Positions 53,310 through 60,080 of a DNA stretch of 64,000 nucleotides are shown in pieces. Origin of the DNA: Bog-473 sp963770645 (GTDB taxonomy: Bacteria > Actinomycetota > Acidimicrobiia > Acidimicrobiales > RAAP-2). Location of the stretch: positions 62,001 through 126,000 of the forward strand of contig CAVYQL010000004.1 in NCBI GenBank assembly GCA_963770645.1, written 5' to 3'. Under the pieces are notes generated by a model, which was given only the letters and a program-made list of their open reading frames with translations, was not told the DNA's origin and did not search any database. Made by a program: the position numbers and the translations under genes. Each line of letters begins with the position of its first letter. Position 1 is the first letter of the stretch.

Positions 53310-54304
53310 CAGCCGAGCCCTCCTTGGCGCGCCGCCAGCGCGGCGCCGACCGCCCCGGCGCGCTCGCCGAAAGCGGCCGGGACGACGACAGCGAGCGGCC
53401 GCTGCTCCCCGCCCTCGACCAAGACGGCGAAGGTGGTGCGCGCCGCCTCGATGAGCAGGTCACCCGCCTGCACCACGCCGCCGCCCAGCACGAAGCACTG
53501 CGGGTCGAGCACGCAGGCCAGGTTGGCCAGGCCGAAGCCGATCCACCACCCGACTTCTTCGATGACCTGACGCGCCGCCGGGTCGCCCGCGGCGGCCGCG
53601 GCCGACACGTCCTCGCCGCGGACCGACTCGGGATCGCCGCCAGCGCGGCGCACGACCTCGTCGAGCCGTCCGGCCAGGGCGGCCTCGCGCGCCAGCAGGC
53701 CCAGGCCCGCACCCGAGGCGTAGCGCTCCCAACAGCCGCGGCGCCCGCACGGGCACGGAGGCCCGGCTCGGTCCACCACCATGTGGCCGATCTCGCCGGC
53801 GAAGCCGGCCGAGCCGACCTGCACGCGGCCGTCGATCACGATGCCGCCCCCGATGCCGGTCCCCAAGGTGACCATGACGACGTGGTCGTAGCCCCGGGCG
53901 GCACCGAGGCGGTGCTCGGCCAGTACGGCGAGGTTGGCGTCGTTCTCGATCACGACCTGGCGACCGGGCAGTCGGTCGCCGATGAGCGCCGTCCAGTCGA
54001 CGCCGTGCGCTTGGGGGAGGTTGGGCGCGAAGCACAGGCGGCCCTGCCGGTCCACCATGCCTGGGGCCCCCACGCCGACGGGCGCCGCGTCGTCACCGAG
54101 CGTGGCGTCGAGTTGCGCAACGACCTCGGCCACCGCCGCGGCGACGTGGCTGCCCACGATGGCGCGCGTGCCCGTGGGTGTGGGAACGCGGGCCTCGGCG
54201 ACGGCGTCGGCCCCCGGTGCCAGCGCGACGCCCAGCACCTTGGTCCCGCCGATGTCGATGCCGTAGGTCACGTCGGTGGCCACCGGGCCCCCGTCACGAG
54301 TCAC
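53309..54304 (-). CDS. ROK-family glucokinase
   Basis: This 331-residue kinase has GIDIGGTKVLGVALA, GVGAPGMVD, IENDANLAVLAEHRLGAARGYDH, LGTGIGGGIV and the zinc motif region CPCGRRGCWERYASG with all four ligand positions (His in IGHMVV; CxCGxxGC). This is the ROK glucokinase layout, phosphorylating glucose with ATP or polyphosphate. GTG 54304 overlaps the SRPBCC stop (GTGA) and the LLM start overlaps its stop by one base, so it lies in a tight operon. Confidence 0.88.
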   Translation of the reverse strand: MTRDGGPVATDVTYGIDIGGTKVLGVALAPGADAVAEARVPTPTGTRAIVGSHVAAAVAEVVAQLDATLGDDAAPVGVGAPGMVDRQGRLCFAPNLPQAHGVDWTALIGDRLPGRQVVIENDANLAVLAEHRLGAARGYDHVVMVTLGTGIGGGIVIDGRVQVGSAGFAGEIGHMVVDRAGPPCPCGRRGCWERYASGAGLGLLAREAALAGRLDEVVRRAGGDPESVRGEDVSAAAAAGDPAARQVIEEVGWWIGFGLANLACVLDPQCFVLGGGVVQAGDLLIEAARTTFAVLVEGGEQRPLAVVVPAAFGERAGAVGAALAARQGGLG

Positions 54305-54744
54305 GAGGTGGACTCGACCCGCGCCTTCAGCTCTCGCATGGCAATCGCCATGATGCGGCTCGTGGCGCGCATCTTGATGAACCCCGGGATCGGCACGCGC
54401 AGTTCCGCCTCGAGGTGGTACGTGACGTCGGTGCCGCCGTGCTCGCCGGGATCGAAGACGTAGCTCCCGTCGAGCTTGGTCGTGATGTCGCCCTGGGTCA
54501 GCTTCCAGGCCAGGGTGTGCGGCGCGTCGCTGTAGTCGTAGGCGAGGGTATAGCTGGTGCTGCGGCCGAAGGCGGCGGCCCGAAACGTGACGAGCGCGGG
54601 CCGACCCTGGTCGTCGCGCTCTTTGACCTCGACCTCCTTGATGTCGGCCGCCCACTCGGGGTACTGCTCCAGGTCGGCCGCGACGGCAAAGCACCGCTCG
54701 GGCGGTGCCGCCACTGAGATGTGCTGTGTGGCTTGGTCGGCCAC
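54301..54744 (-). CDS. SRPBCC (polyketide cyclase/COQ10-like) protein
   Basis: This 147-residue protein is a helix-grip hydrophobic-ligand-binding domain: HISVAAPPERCFAVAADLEQYPEWAADIKEVEV, then SYTLAYDYSDAPHTLAWKLTQGD and GSYVFDPGE. Members bind lipids, quinones or polyketides, or act as chaperones. It is the first gene in a coupled run with glucokinase and the LLM oxidoreductase. The link between these roles is unclear. Confidence 0.8.
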   Translation of the reverse strand: MADQATQHISVAAPPERCFAVAADLEQYPEWAADIKEVEVKERDDQGRPALVTFRAAAFGRSTSYTLAYDYSDAPHTLAWKLTQGDITTKLDGSYVFDPGEHGGTDVTYHLEAELRVPIPGFIKMRATSRIMAIAMRELKARVESTS

Positions 54745-54764
54745 CTTGGGTGCTTCCTTCCTGT

Positions 54765-54835
54765 CGGCTTCCCTGTCTGCTTCTCGTCCTGTCGGCCTGC
54801 TGTCGGCGTGCTGTCCAGGACCTCACGGGCCTGCC
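54765..54835. repeat. Degenerate CCTGTCGG-type repeats upstream of the SRPBCC gene
   Basis: Imperfect repeats of the word CCTGTCGG or CTGTCGG occur at about 8-19-bp intervals in the 130-bp gap between the SRPBCC and mannosyltransferase genes. The same word is found in gene-end repeats at 5100 and 58658. Confidence 0.55.
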
Positions 54836-54875
54836 GATGTTCGGCACCCCCGTGAGACCGCAGTGATGCGGTGCG

Positions 54876-56021
54876 TCAGACTGCCACTCCGGCCAGCGCC
54901 TCAGCCAGCCTAGAAGCGAGAAGGTCGTTGTCGAAGGATTCCTCCACCCTGGCCCGGGCGGCCCGGCCCATGCGCCGGCGGCGGGCGGGATCGGCCAGCA
55001 GGCTGCGCAGAGCCTCGGCCACGGCGCCCGGGTCCTCGGGCCGCTCCACCACGAGGCCGCTCACGCCGTCGAGCACCGCCTCGGCCGCTCCGCCGCTGTC
55101 CCCGGCGATCTGGGGCACGCCGGCCGCGGCCGCCTCCAGGAAGACAATGCCGAACCCCTCCTGCTCCAGGCCGAGCCAGCGGTTGCGGCACGCCATGACG
55201 AAGACGTCGGACGCAGCGAGGAGCCTGGCCCGGTCCTCGTCGCTGACCCGGCCGAGCATGTGGACGCGGGTCGGGCTCTGTATCGCCATCCGCTCGAGGT
55301 GGTCGAGCTCGCGTCCGCTCCCGGCGATGGCGACGACGAGGTCGGGATAGGAGGGCGACAGCCGCCCCGCCGCCTCGATGAGGACGTCCATGCCCTTGCG
55401 CGGGACGAGGCGGCTCACGCTGGTCACGAGTGGTCCCGTCTTCGGCAGGCCGAGGGCCGCCCGGGCGGCCCGGCGTTCCGCGGCCGGGCGCGGTGTGAAT
55501 GCGGCTGTGTCGACGCCCGGGGGGATCTCGACGACCGGCGCCTGGAGGCCCGGTGCGGCACGCAACGCCTCGGCAGCGGGATACCAGCCGGCCGACACGA
55601 CGATGCTCGCATCTCGCAAGACGTAGGCAAGCGCGGCGCGTGCGCCGGGGATCCGGCCGGGCACCGTGACCTCGGCCCCGTGGAGGATGACGCCGTAGGG
55701 CACATCGAGCTTGGGCCCGAGCAAGCCGAGCGGGAGCGCAGGGTCGAGCAGGACGTGGTCGACCTGGTACCTCCGGATACACCCGCGCACTTCGCTCAGC
55801 GCGACCGGCGTCGGAAAGAAGAGGATGTTACCGGGCACCCGCTCGATACGAATACCCCGCTCCGCCTGGGCGGCATCGAACGCTACGGCGCCGTCGTCGG
55901 AGGACGCGGTGAGCACGACGTAGGAGGCGGGGTCGAGCCGTCGGTAGAGCTCCCACAGGTAGCTCTGGATGCCGCCGACCTTGGGAGGGAAGTCGTTGGT
56001 GACGAGCAGGTGTCGCTTCAC
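54876..56021 (-). CDS. Glycosyltransferase family 4, PimB-like mannosyltransferase
   Basis: This 381-residue GT4 enzyme starts with LLVTNDFPPKVGGIQSYL, the motif of PimB-type phosphatidylinositol mannosyltransferases. It also has VILHGAEVTVPGRIPG, SVSRLVPRKGMDVLIEA and the donor-binding ERWLG-type segment EGFGIVFLEAAAAGVPQIAG (EX7E). It would transfer mannose from GDP-mannose in phosphatidylinositol mannoside synthesis at the membrane. GTG 56021 overlaps the expected end of the upstream Cys-rich gene if its frameshift is corrected. Confidence 0.87.
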   Translation of the reverse strand: MKRHLLVTNDFPPKVGGIQSYLWELYRRLDPASYVVLTASSDDGAVAFDAAQAERGIRIERVPGNILFFPTPVALSEVRGCIRRYQVDHVLLDPALPLGLLGPKLDVPYGVILHGAEVTVPGRIPGARAALAYVLRDASIVVSAGWYPAAEALRAAPGLQAPVVEIPPGVDTAAFTPRPAAERRAARAALGLPKTGPLVTSVSRLVPRKGMDVLIEAAGRLSPSYPDLVVAIAGSGRELDHLERMAIQSPTRVHMLGRVSDEDRARLLAASDVFVMACRNRWLGLEQEGFGIVFLEAAAAGVPQIAGDSGGAAEAVLDGVSGLVVERPEDPGAVAEALRSLLADPARRRRMGRAARARVEESFDNDLLASRLAEALAGVAV

Positions 56022-56331
56022 CGAGCGGCTCCCCCGCCCTTGTCGCGCCGGCGGTGACAGTACAGGCCGCGCGCAGCCCCTCGGCGCTCAGCCCGTCGGC
56101 GCTCAGCCCGCGCGAGCTGTAGCGCAAGGTCGGCACGAGGCCGGCGCGCTCGAGCATGCGCATGGCCCGTGCCTCGTCAGCGTCGATGACGACGGCGTCG
56201 TCGGGTTCGCGCCCGAGCAGGAAGCTGACGACGCAGTCGTCGCAGGCGTCGGTCTCCTGCAGTGCGCAGCTGTCGCAGTCGATGGTGAGCCCGCCCTCGG
56301 GCTGGCGGTCGGTGTCCCTGGGATTCGGCAT
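56018..56331 (-). CDS. Cys-rich protein upstream of the mannosyltransferase, frameshifted
   Basis: From ATG 56331 (AGAGAGGG site upstream) the frame reads TIDCDSCALQETDACDDCVVSFLLG, with six Cys in two pairs/triads, followed by DDAVVIDADEARAMRMLERAGLVP. It then enters a 15-bp DNA repeat (56070-56110). In-frame reading does not stop until 55828, within the GT gene. A one-base shift in the repeat gives RLYCHRRRDKGG and a TGA that overlaps the GT start as GTGA. The gene is thus probably about 105 residues and frameshifted, by error or by repeat slippage. Similar small Cys-rich proteins before PIM synthesis genes are known, but their function is not. Confidence 0.55.
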
Positions 56332-56427
56332 GACGTTGACCCTCTCTGTTGGGATCGAGCATGACGAATGGGTGTGACAGCGCACCGGGGCAGGGCGCAG
56401 CCGGCATCGCCCGACCGCGCCACGGCG

Positions 56428-56949
56428 CTAGTCACCGTCCAGGGCGCGCACGGCGATACGCAGGGTCTGCTCCACACCCCACGCCACGCTCTCGGTGCGC
56501 ACGGACACTGCATCGGCCAGCACCAAGAACGGCGGTCCCGCCACGCGATAGTGAGCGAAGGCCTCGCTGCTCATCACGACCGGGACGCCGACCGGCGCGC
56601 CCGCGGCCAGCGCGGCGACGGCAGCCGCATCCTCGTGCTTGGACGCCTCACGTCTTCGCCCGTCACGTCGAGGCGCCTGACCGGGGCTCCTCGTGACGAC
56701 GGCCAGCCGGGCTGCCTCGCCCAGACCCGCGTGCAGCTGGACCATGCCCTCCCAGAGGTCCTGGCAGCCGAGGCAGCCGGCCGAGAGGAACAGCAACAAC
56801 ACCGGCGCGGCGGCCTCCGTCACCTCCACCCGGCAGGGAACACCCTCGGGGGTCACGCCGACGATGTCGCGCGGGCGCGTGCTCGGTGGCCCTTCCGACG
56901 TCGGGATGGGGCGAAGCCGGCGCACGATGTCGGCCGGCGGCTCCGTCAC
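56428..56949 (-). CDS. Thioredoxin-like protein with CxxC
   Basis: This 173-residue protein has LLLFLSAGCLGCQDLWEGMVQL, a CxxC in a thioredoxin-like position, and VVTRSPGQ plus VPVVMSSEAFAHYRVAGPPFLVLAD in the second half. It has no visible signal peptide or membrane anchor. The start is GTG 56949, overlapping the upstream zinc-ribbon stop (GTGA). It may be a redox partner of the zinc-ribbon protein. Confidence 0.72.
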   Translation of the reverse strand: MTEPPADIVRRLRPIPTSEGPPSTRPRDIVGVTPEGVPCRVEVTEAAAPVLLLFLSAGCLGCQDLWEGMVQLHAGLGEAARLAVVTRSPGQAPRRDGRRREASKHEDAAAVAALAAGAPVGVPVVMSSEAFAHYRVAGPPFLVLADAVSVRTESVAWGVEQTLRIAVRALDGD

Positions 56950-57206
56950 GGACGGGCGTGCTCCTCGTCGACGATCTCGACGATGTTGCGCCCGTGGCCG
57001 CACCAGCGGCACACGATCTCGTCGACCTCGCGCGAGAGCACTTCTTCGTCCTCGACCTCGAGATCGCCACCGACCGTGAAGTGATAGAAGGCCTTGGTCC
57101 GCGAAGAGACGGTGACGTCGAAACGGGTGAGATTGCCGCAGCTGTCGCAGCGGTATCGAGGTAGATCCACGCCGTCAACGGTAGTCCGCGGCCCGGTGGC
57201 ACCCAT
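56946..57206 (-). CDS. Zinc-ribbon protein, family unknown
   Basis: This 86-residue protein has YRCDSCGNLTRFDVTVSSR and VDEIVCRWCGHGRNIVEIV: two CxxC pairs that could bind zinc around a small beta domain. It is coupled to the thioredoxin-like gene by a GTGA overlap. I do not recognise the family. ATG 57206 is preferred over an upstream in-frame ATG that adds an Arg-rich non-coding-looking stretch. Confidence 0.7.
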   Translation of the reverse strand: MGATGPRTTVDGVDLPRYRCDSCGNLTRFDVTVSSRTKAFYHFTVGGDLEVEDEEVLSREVDEIVCRWCGHGRNIVEIVDEEHARP

Positions 57207-57347
57207 CAGCCTCAGGCGCTGCCGAGGACCTCGGCGACCTGCACACTGGTGATCGTGACGCCGCCCATGCCGCCGCCGACCGGAGGTGCCACGGCACGGG
57301 CTTGGCGGCAACGGCGGCCGCGATCGGCGGCTCCATCTGGGGCTCTA

Positions 57348-58151
57348 TCAAATGCGGTCTAGGAGTTCGCCCTTCTTTGCCGCGAACTCGTCCTCGGAGA
57401 TGATGCCGCGCTTTCGGAGGTCGTCGAGCTCGATGAGCCGGTCTCGGATCTCGAAGGGGACCGCTCGCTGGGCGGTGGCGGTGCTCGGCTCAGGCTGGGG
57501 CGACGGCGGTGCCATCGGGGCCGCGGGTGCACCGGACTCTGCGGGTGCGGCCGTGCCGAACGGCGGTGTGTCGTGCTCGCCCTCGGCAGCGGGATCCCTT
57601 CGATGCCGTTGCGAACGTGGGCGCGGCTCGTGCGGCCGCATGTCGGACGGGATCTCCTCACGCGCACCGCCGCCCACGATCTGGTTGATCTGGGAGTTGA
57701 TGACTCGCTGAACGACAGCCGGCTTGCGCATGTACTCGAGCGTGAGCGAGTCGTCCTCACCCTGCACGTCGATGACAAGGCTGCCCGTGCCGAGCACCCG
57801 CTCGACGAGCGACTGGCGAATGTTGACCTCGGTGATGCGTTGGAGACGCAGCTGCACCGTGTCGCGCCCGATGATCCCTTGGCGAACGAGGACGCGCGTC
57901 GAAGTCAGCGCGACGTCGTAGGACTTCCAGCGTGCGAACCGGCCGAGGAGCCACAACCCCGGGATCAGGGCGATGACGATGATCGGATAGTTCGTCCATC
58001 CCGGCGGGTTCTTCCACAGGATCAACAAGACGATGATGGCCGCCCATACCCCGATGGAACTGAAGAGCGGGCCGAACAGGAAGATCCAATGCGGATGCAT
58101 CTCGGCCAGCAGCTCCTCATCCTCGTTGAGGAATTTCCGAGGCAAGGCCAT
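57348..58151 (-). CDS. Bacterial-PH-domain membrane protein with C-terminal SHOCT
   Basis: This 267-residue protein has two membrane helices (WIFLFGPLFSSIGVWAAIIVLLIL and NYPIIVIALIPGLWLLG), a bPH2-type domain (YDVALTSTRVLVRQGIIGRDTVQLRLQRITEVNIRQ) and a C-terminal SHOCT motif (ELDDLRKRGIISEDEFAAKKGELLDRI; short form LDDLRKRGIISEDEF). Such proteins are common in actinobacteria; their function is unclear. The start ATG 58151 is clear. Confidence 0.83.
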   Translation of the reverse strand: MALPRKFLNEDEELLAEMHPHWIFLFGPLFSSIGVWAAIIVLLILWKNPPGWTNYPIIVIALIPGLWLLGRFARWKSYDVALTSTRVLVRQGIIGRDTVQLRLQRITEVNIRQSLVERVLGTGSLVIDVQGEDDSLTLEYMRKPAVVQRVINSQINQIVGGGAREEIPSDMRPHEPRPRSQRHRRDPAAEGEHDTPPFGTAAPAESGAPAAPMAPPSPQPEPSTATAQRAVPFEIRDRLIELDDLRKRGIISEDEFAAKKGELLDRI

Positions 58152-58308
58152 GACGCCAGCGTACCGGCGCGGCTTCGTCAAGATAGGTACATCGGGCCCG
58201 AGGACCGTTGGGCTCCTGTTGCGCTCCGGCAGCGCTCGCGCTCCGCCGAGCGTTGCCACGAGTGCTGCCCCGTGCGCTGCCCCCTTCGCTGCGCCGTAGG
58301 GTATTGGC

Positions 58309-58623
58309 ATGCCGTACGGCGAAGTGGGGCCGGCTGAAGTCAAGGCGCGTCTCGCTCGCGGTGAGGACGTCTTCCTTCTGGACGTCCGTGAGCCCGACGA
58401 GGTCGAGGAGTGGTCCTACCCGATCGGCATCAACATCCCTCTCGGCCAGCTCGGCGACCGACTCGACGAGGTACCGCGCGACGTGACGATCGTGGTGGCC
58501 TGCCACTCGGGCAACCGATCGGCCAGGGCGGCGCAAGCTCTGCGCGACGCCGGCTGGACGACCGAGAACCTCACCGGCGGTGCCGTCACCTGGGCCGCGG
58601 GTGATTCCGAGGATGAGGACTGA
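58309..58623 (+). CDS. Rhodanese-domain protein
   Basis: This 104-residue protein is a single rhodanese domain: EVKARLARGEDVFLLDVREPDEVEEWSYPIGINIPL, with the catalytic Cys in IVVACHSGNRSARAAQAL near residue 65. It may transfer sulfane sulfur or have a regulatory role. It is divergent from the SHOCT gene and followed by a degenerate repeat region. Confidence 0.88.
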   Translation: MPYGEVGPAEVKARLARGEDVFLLDVREPDEVEEWSYPIGINIPLGQLGDRLDEVPRDVTIVVACHSGNRSARAAQALRDAGWTTENLTGGAVTWAAGDSEDED

Positions 58624-58649
58624 TCGGGCTCGGTCGGCGACGGTGAAAA

Positions 58650-58880
58650 CACCCACATCCTGTCGATGGTCGATCGCATCGGAGACCTCGATCCTCTCCA
58701 TCGCCTCGAAAGGTTCCATCCTGTCGATCGAGAGAGTCGGTTCCGCTCTGTCGATCGGTTCTGTCGCGTCCTTTGTGTCGGCGTGCTCCGTTGGATCAGC
58801 GGGATCCTTCTTCAGCCTGCTCTCGTCTGGTTCTGCGTGGTCCGTGTTGTCGCACCGCTCGAAGCGAGCGGTGCTGCAGG
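58650..58880. repeat. Long tract of degenerate repeats
   Basis: Words such as TCCTGTCGAT, CTGTCGATCG and TCGATCC recur irregularly across about 230 bases. They carry open frames of the IDR/SIL type on both strands, but these look like repeat artefacts. Confidence 0.6.
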
Positions 58881-59002
58881 CATCGAACAACAGCGCACGA
58901 CGTTCGTAACACCCGCGGGTTCGCACTGCTGAGTCGGCACAATCGGCGGAACAGCCTCTGGCACGTAAGACGGCCAAGAAGCAGTAGCGGTACCACCAGC
59001 TA

Positions 59003-59042
59003 CGCGAACCGGCCGGGTGGGAACCACCCGGCCGGTTTCGCG
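59003..59042. terminator. Strong bidirectional hairpin
   Basis: A 14-bp perfect stem (59007-59020 with 59024-59037, loop GAA), extended by CGCG/CGCG around one bulged T, lies 55 bases downstream of the neocarzinostatin-like stop. It is the likely terminator of that minus-strand gene and has no T-run. Confidence 0.6.
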
Positions 59043-59097
59043 TGCCTTCTCTACGGGCTCGGTCATGCCGTGCCCGAGAATGTTCTAACTGCTTGCG

Positions 59098-59610
59098 CTA
59101 TTGGGTCGTGAACGGAGTCGGATTACCGGCCACGGAAAGAGGCATCTCCGTCGCTACGTCTGCTGCGATGAGGAAGCACGGCGTTCCTGAGGCGTCCCCT
59201 CCTGCGAGGCAGTACCCGTCACCGACCATCTTCGTGGAGCTGACCAGCACCTTGTACTGGATCTCCGCTCGACCCCTCGCGTTGGTCCTCGCGAGGGCCG
59301 GACCGCCCGGCTTGCCAAGATCGGCCGGGTTCTCATTGCACGCGTCCGGGTCGCTGGCCGCCAGGTTCGCGTTGCACTCGGTGACGGCGATGGTGTCGTC
59401 CGCCGGGGCACCCCTGACTATCACCGTGACGACCTGATGGTTGACGATGGCGGCGGTCGGAGTCACGCACATGGTGGTGGGCGGACAGTCGTTTGGCCCG
59501 CTTGCCAACGCTGGCGTGGCCCCCGTGATCAACAAACCACCGACACCAGCAAATCCGCCCGCTACAAAGAGCGCGCTGACAAGGACACGTGATATGCCCG
59601 TACGAAACAT
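59098..59610 (-). CDS. Secreted neocarzinostatin-like protein
   Basis: This 170-residue protein has a signal peptide (helix VLVSALFVAGGFAGVGGLLI; cleavage near ALAS, about residue 36). A domain like that of neocarzinostatin follows: TVIVRGAPADDTIAVTECNANL, ACNENPADLG, VLVSSTKMVGDGYCLAGG and GTPCFLIAAD. The two Cys pairs agree with the disulfides of the apoprotein family. In Streptomyces these proteins bind and protect enediyne antibiotics. No enediyne genes are nearby, so the ligand is unknown. GGGGAGG precedes ATG 59610. Confidence 0.7.
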   Translation of the reverse strand: MFRTGISRVLVSALFVAGGFAGVGGLLITGATPALASGPNDCPPTTMCVTPTAAIVNHQVVTVIVRGAPADDTIAVTECNANLAASDPDACNENPADLGKPGGPALARTNARGRAEIQYKVLVSSTKMVGDGYCLAGGDASGTPCFLIAADVATEMPLSVAGNPTPFTTQ

Positions 59611-59791
59611 TGCTACCTCCCCTTGATGATTCGGCCAATCGACCGACAACTGTACGGACCGTATCATTCGTATTACCGATTAGCTCAGGGCGGGCAAGGC
59701 GGGCGTCGGATATCAACCAAACGAACGTTAGGTGTCCGTGACTCGCCCGAAAGGGGATATTCCCGGCCTCACCAGGAAATGCGCGCTTGGG

Positions 59792-59864
59792 TAGGGCTGG
59801 TGGGGATCGAACCCACGACCCAAGGATTATGAGTCCTCTGCTCTGACCACTGAGCTACAGCCCC
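59792..59864 (-). tRNA. tRNA with CAU anticodon (Met or Ile2)
   Basis: The minus strand folds into a complete cloverleaf: acceptor GGGGCTG with CAGCCCT, D-stem GCTC/GAGC, anticodon stem-loop GGACTCATAATCC (anticodon CAU) and T-arm GTGGGTTCGATCCCCAC. CCA is not encoded. With CAU it is elongator tRNA-Met or the Ile2 form modified to lysidine. Discrimination needs comparison of the acceptor stem, which I cannot do here. Confidence 0.93.
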
Positions 59865-60080
59865 AGGCATGCGCGGCGATGTTACGACACAGTTCTCTGT
59901 TACGACACGGTTCTCCAAACGCGCGTTCTCAGCGGAGCGCCAGCGCTCTCCCAGGCTCGAGATGCGCGGCGCGAACGATTCGGTCGCGCCATGGCGCGAC
60001 GGTGCGGTGGAAGGGGTTTGGCAACATAGCGCGGTGGCTGCGCCGGAAAGAAGTGCGTCAGGTCACCGACTGGCGCACCG

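Larger units (their letters stand above)
58624..59097. other. Non-coding region with degenerate repeats and a hairpin
   Basis: No gene is supported here. The left half (about 58640-58880) is filled with degenerate repeats containing TCCTGTCGAT or GTCGATCG words at irregular 15-24-base intervals. The right half ends in a strong hairpin at 59003-59042. Confidence 0.55.

Noticed and set aside
58117..58977. Minus-strand 286-codon open frame through the repeat tract
   Set aside because: Its repeat-like IDR/EPTLS content comes from the DNA repeats and it overlaps the rhodanese gene.
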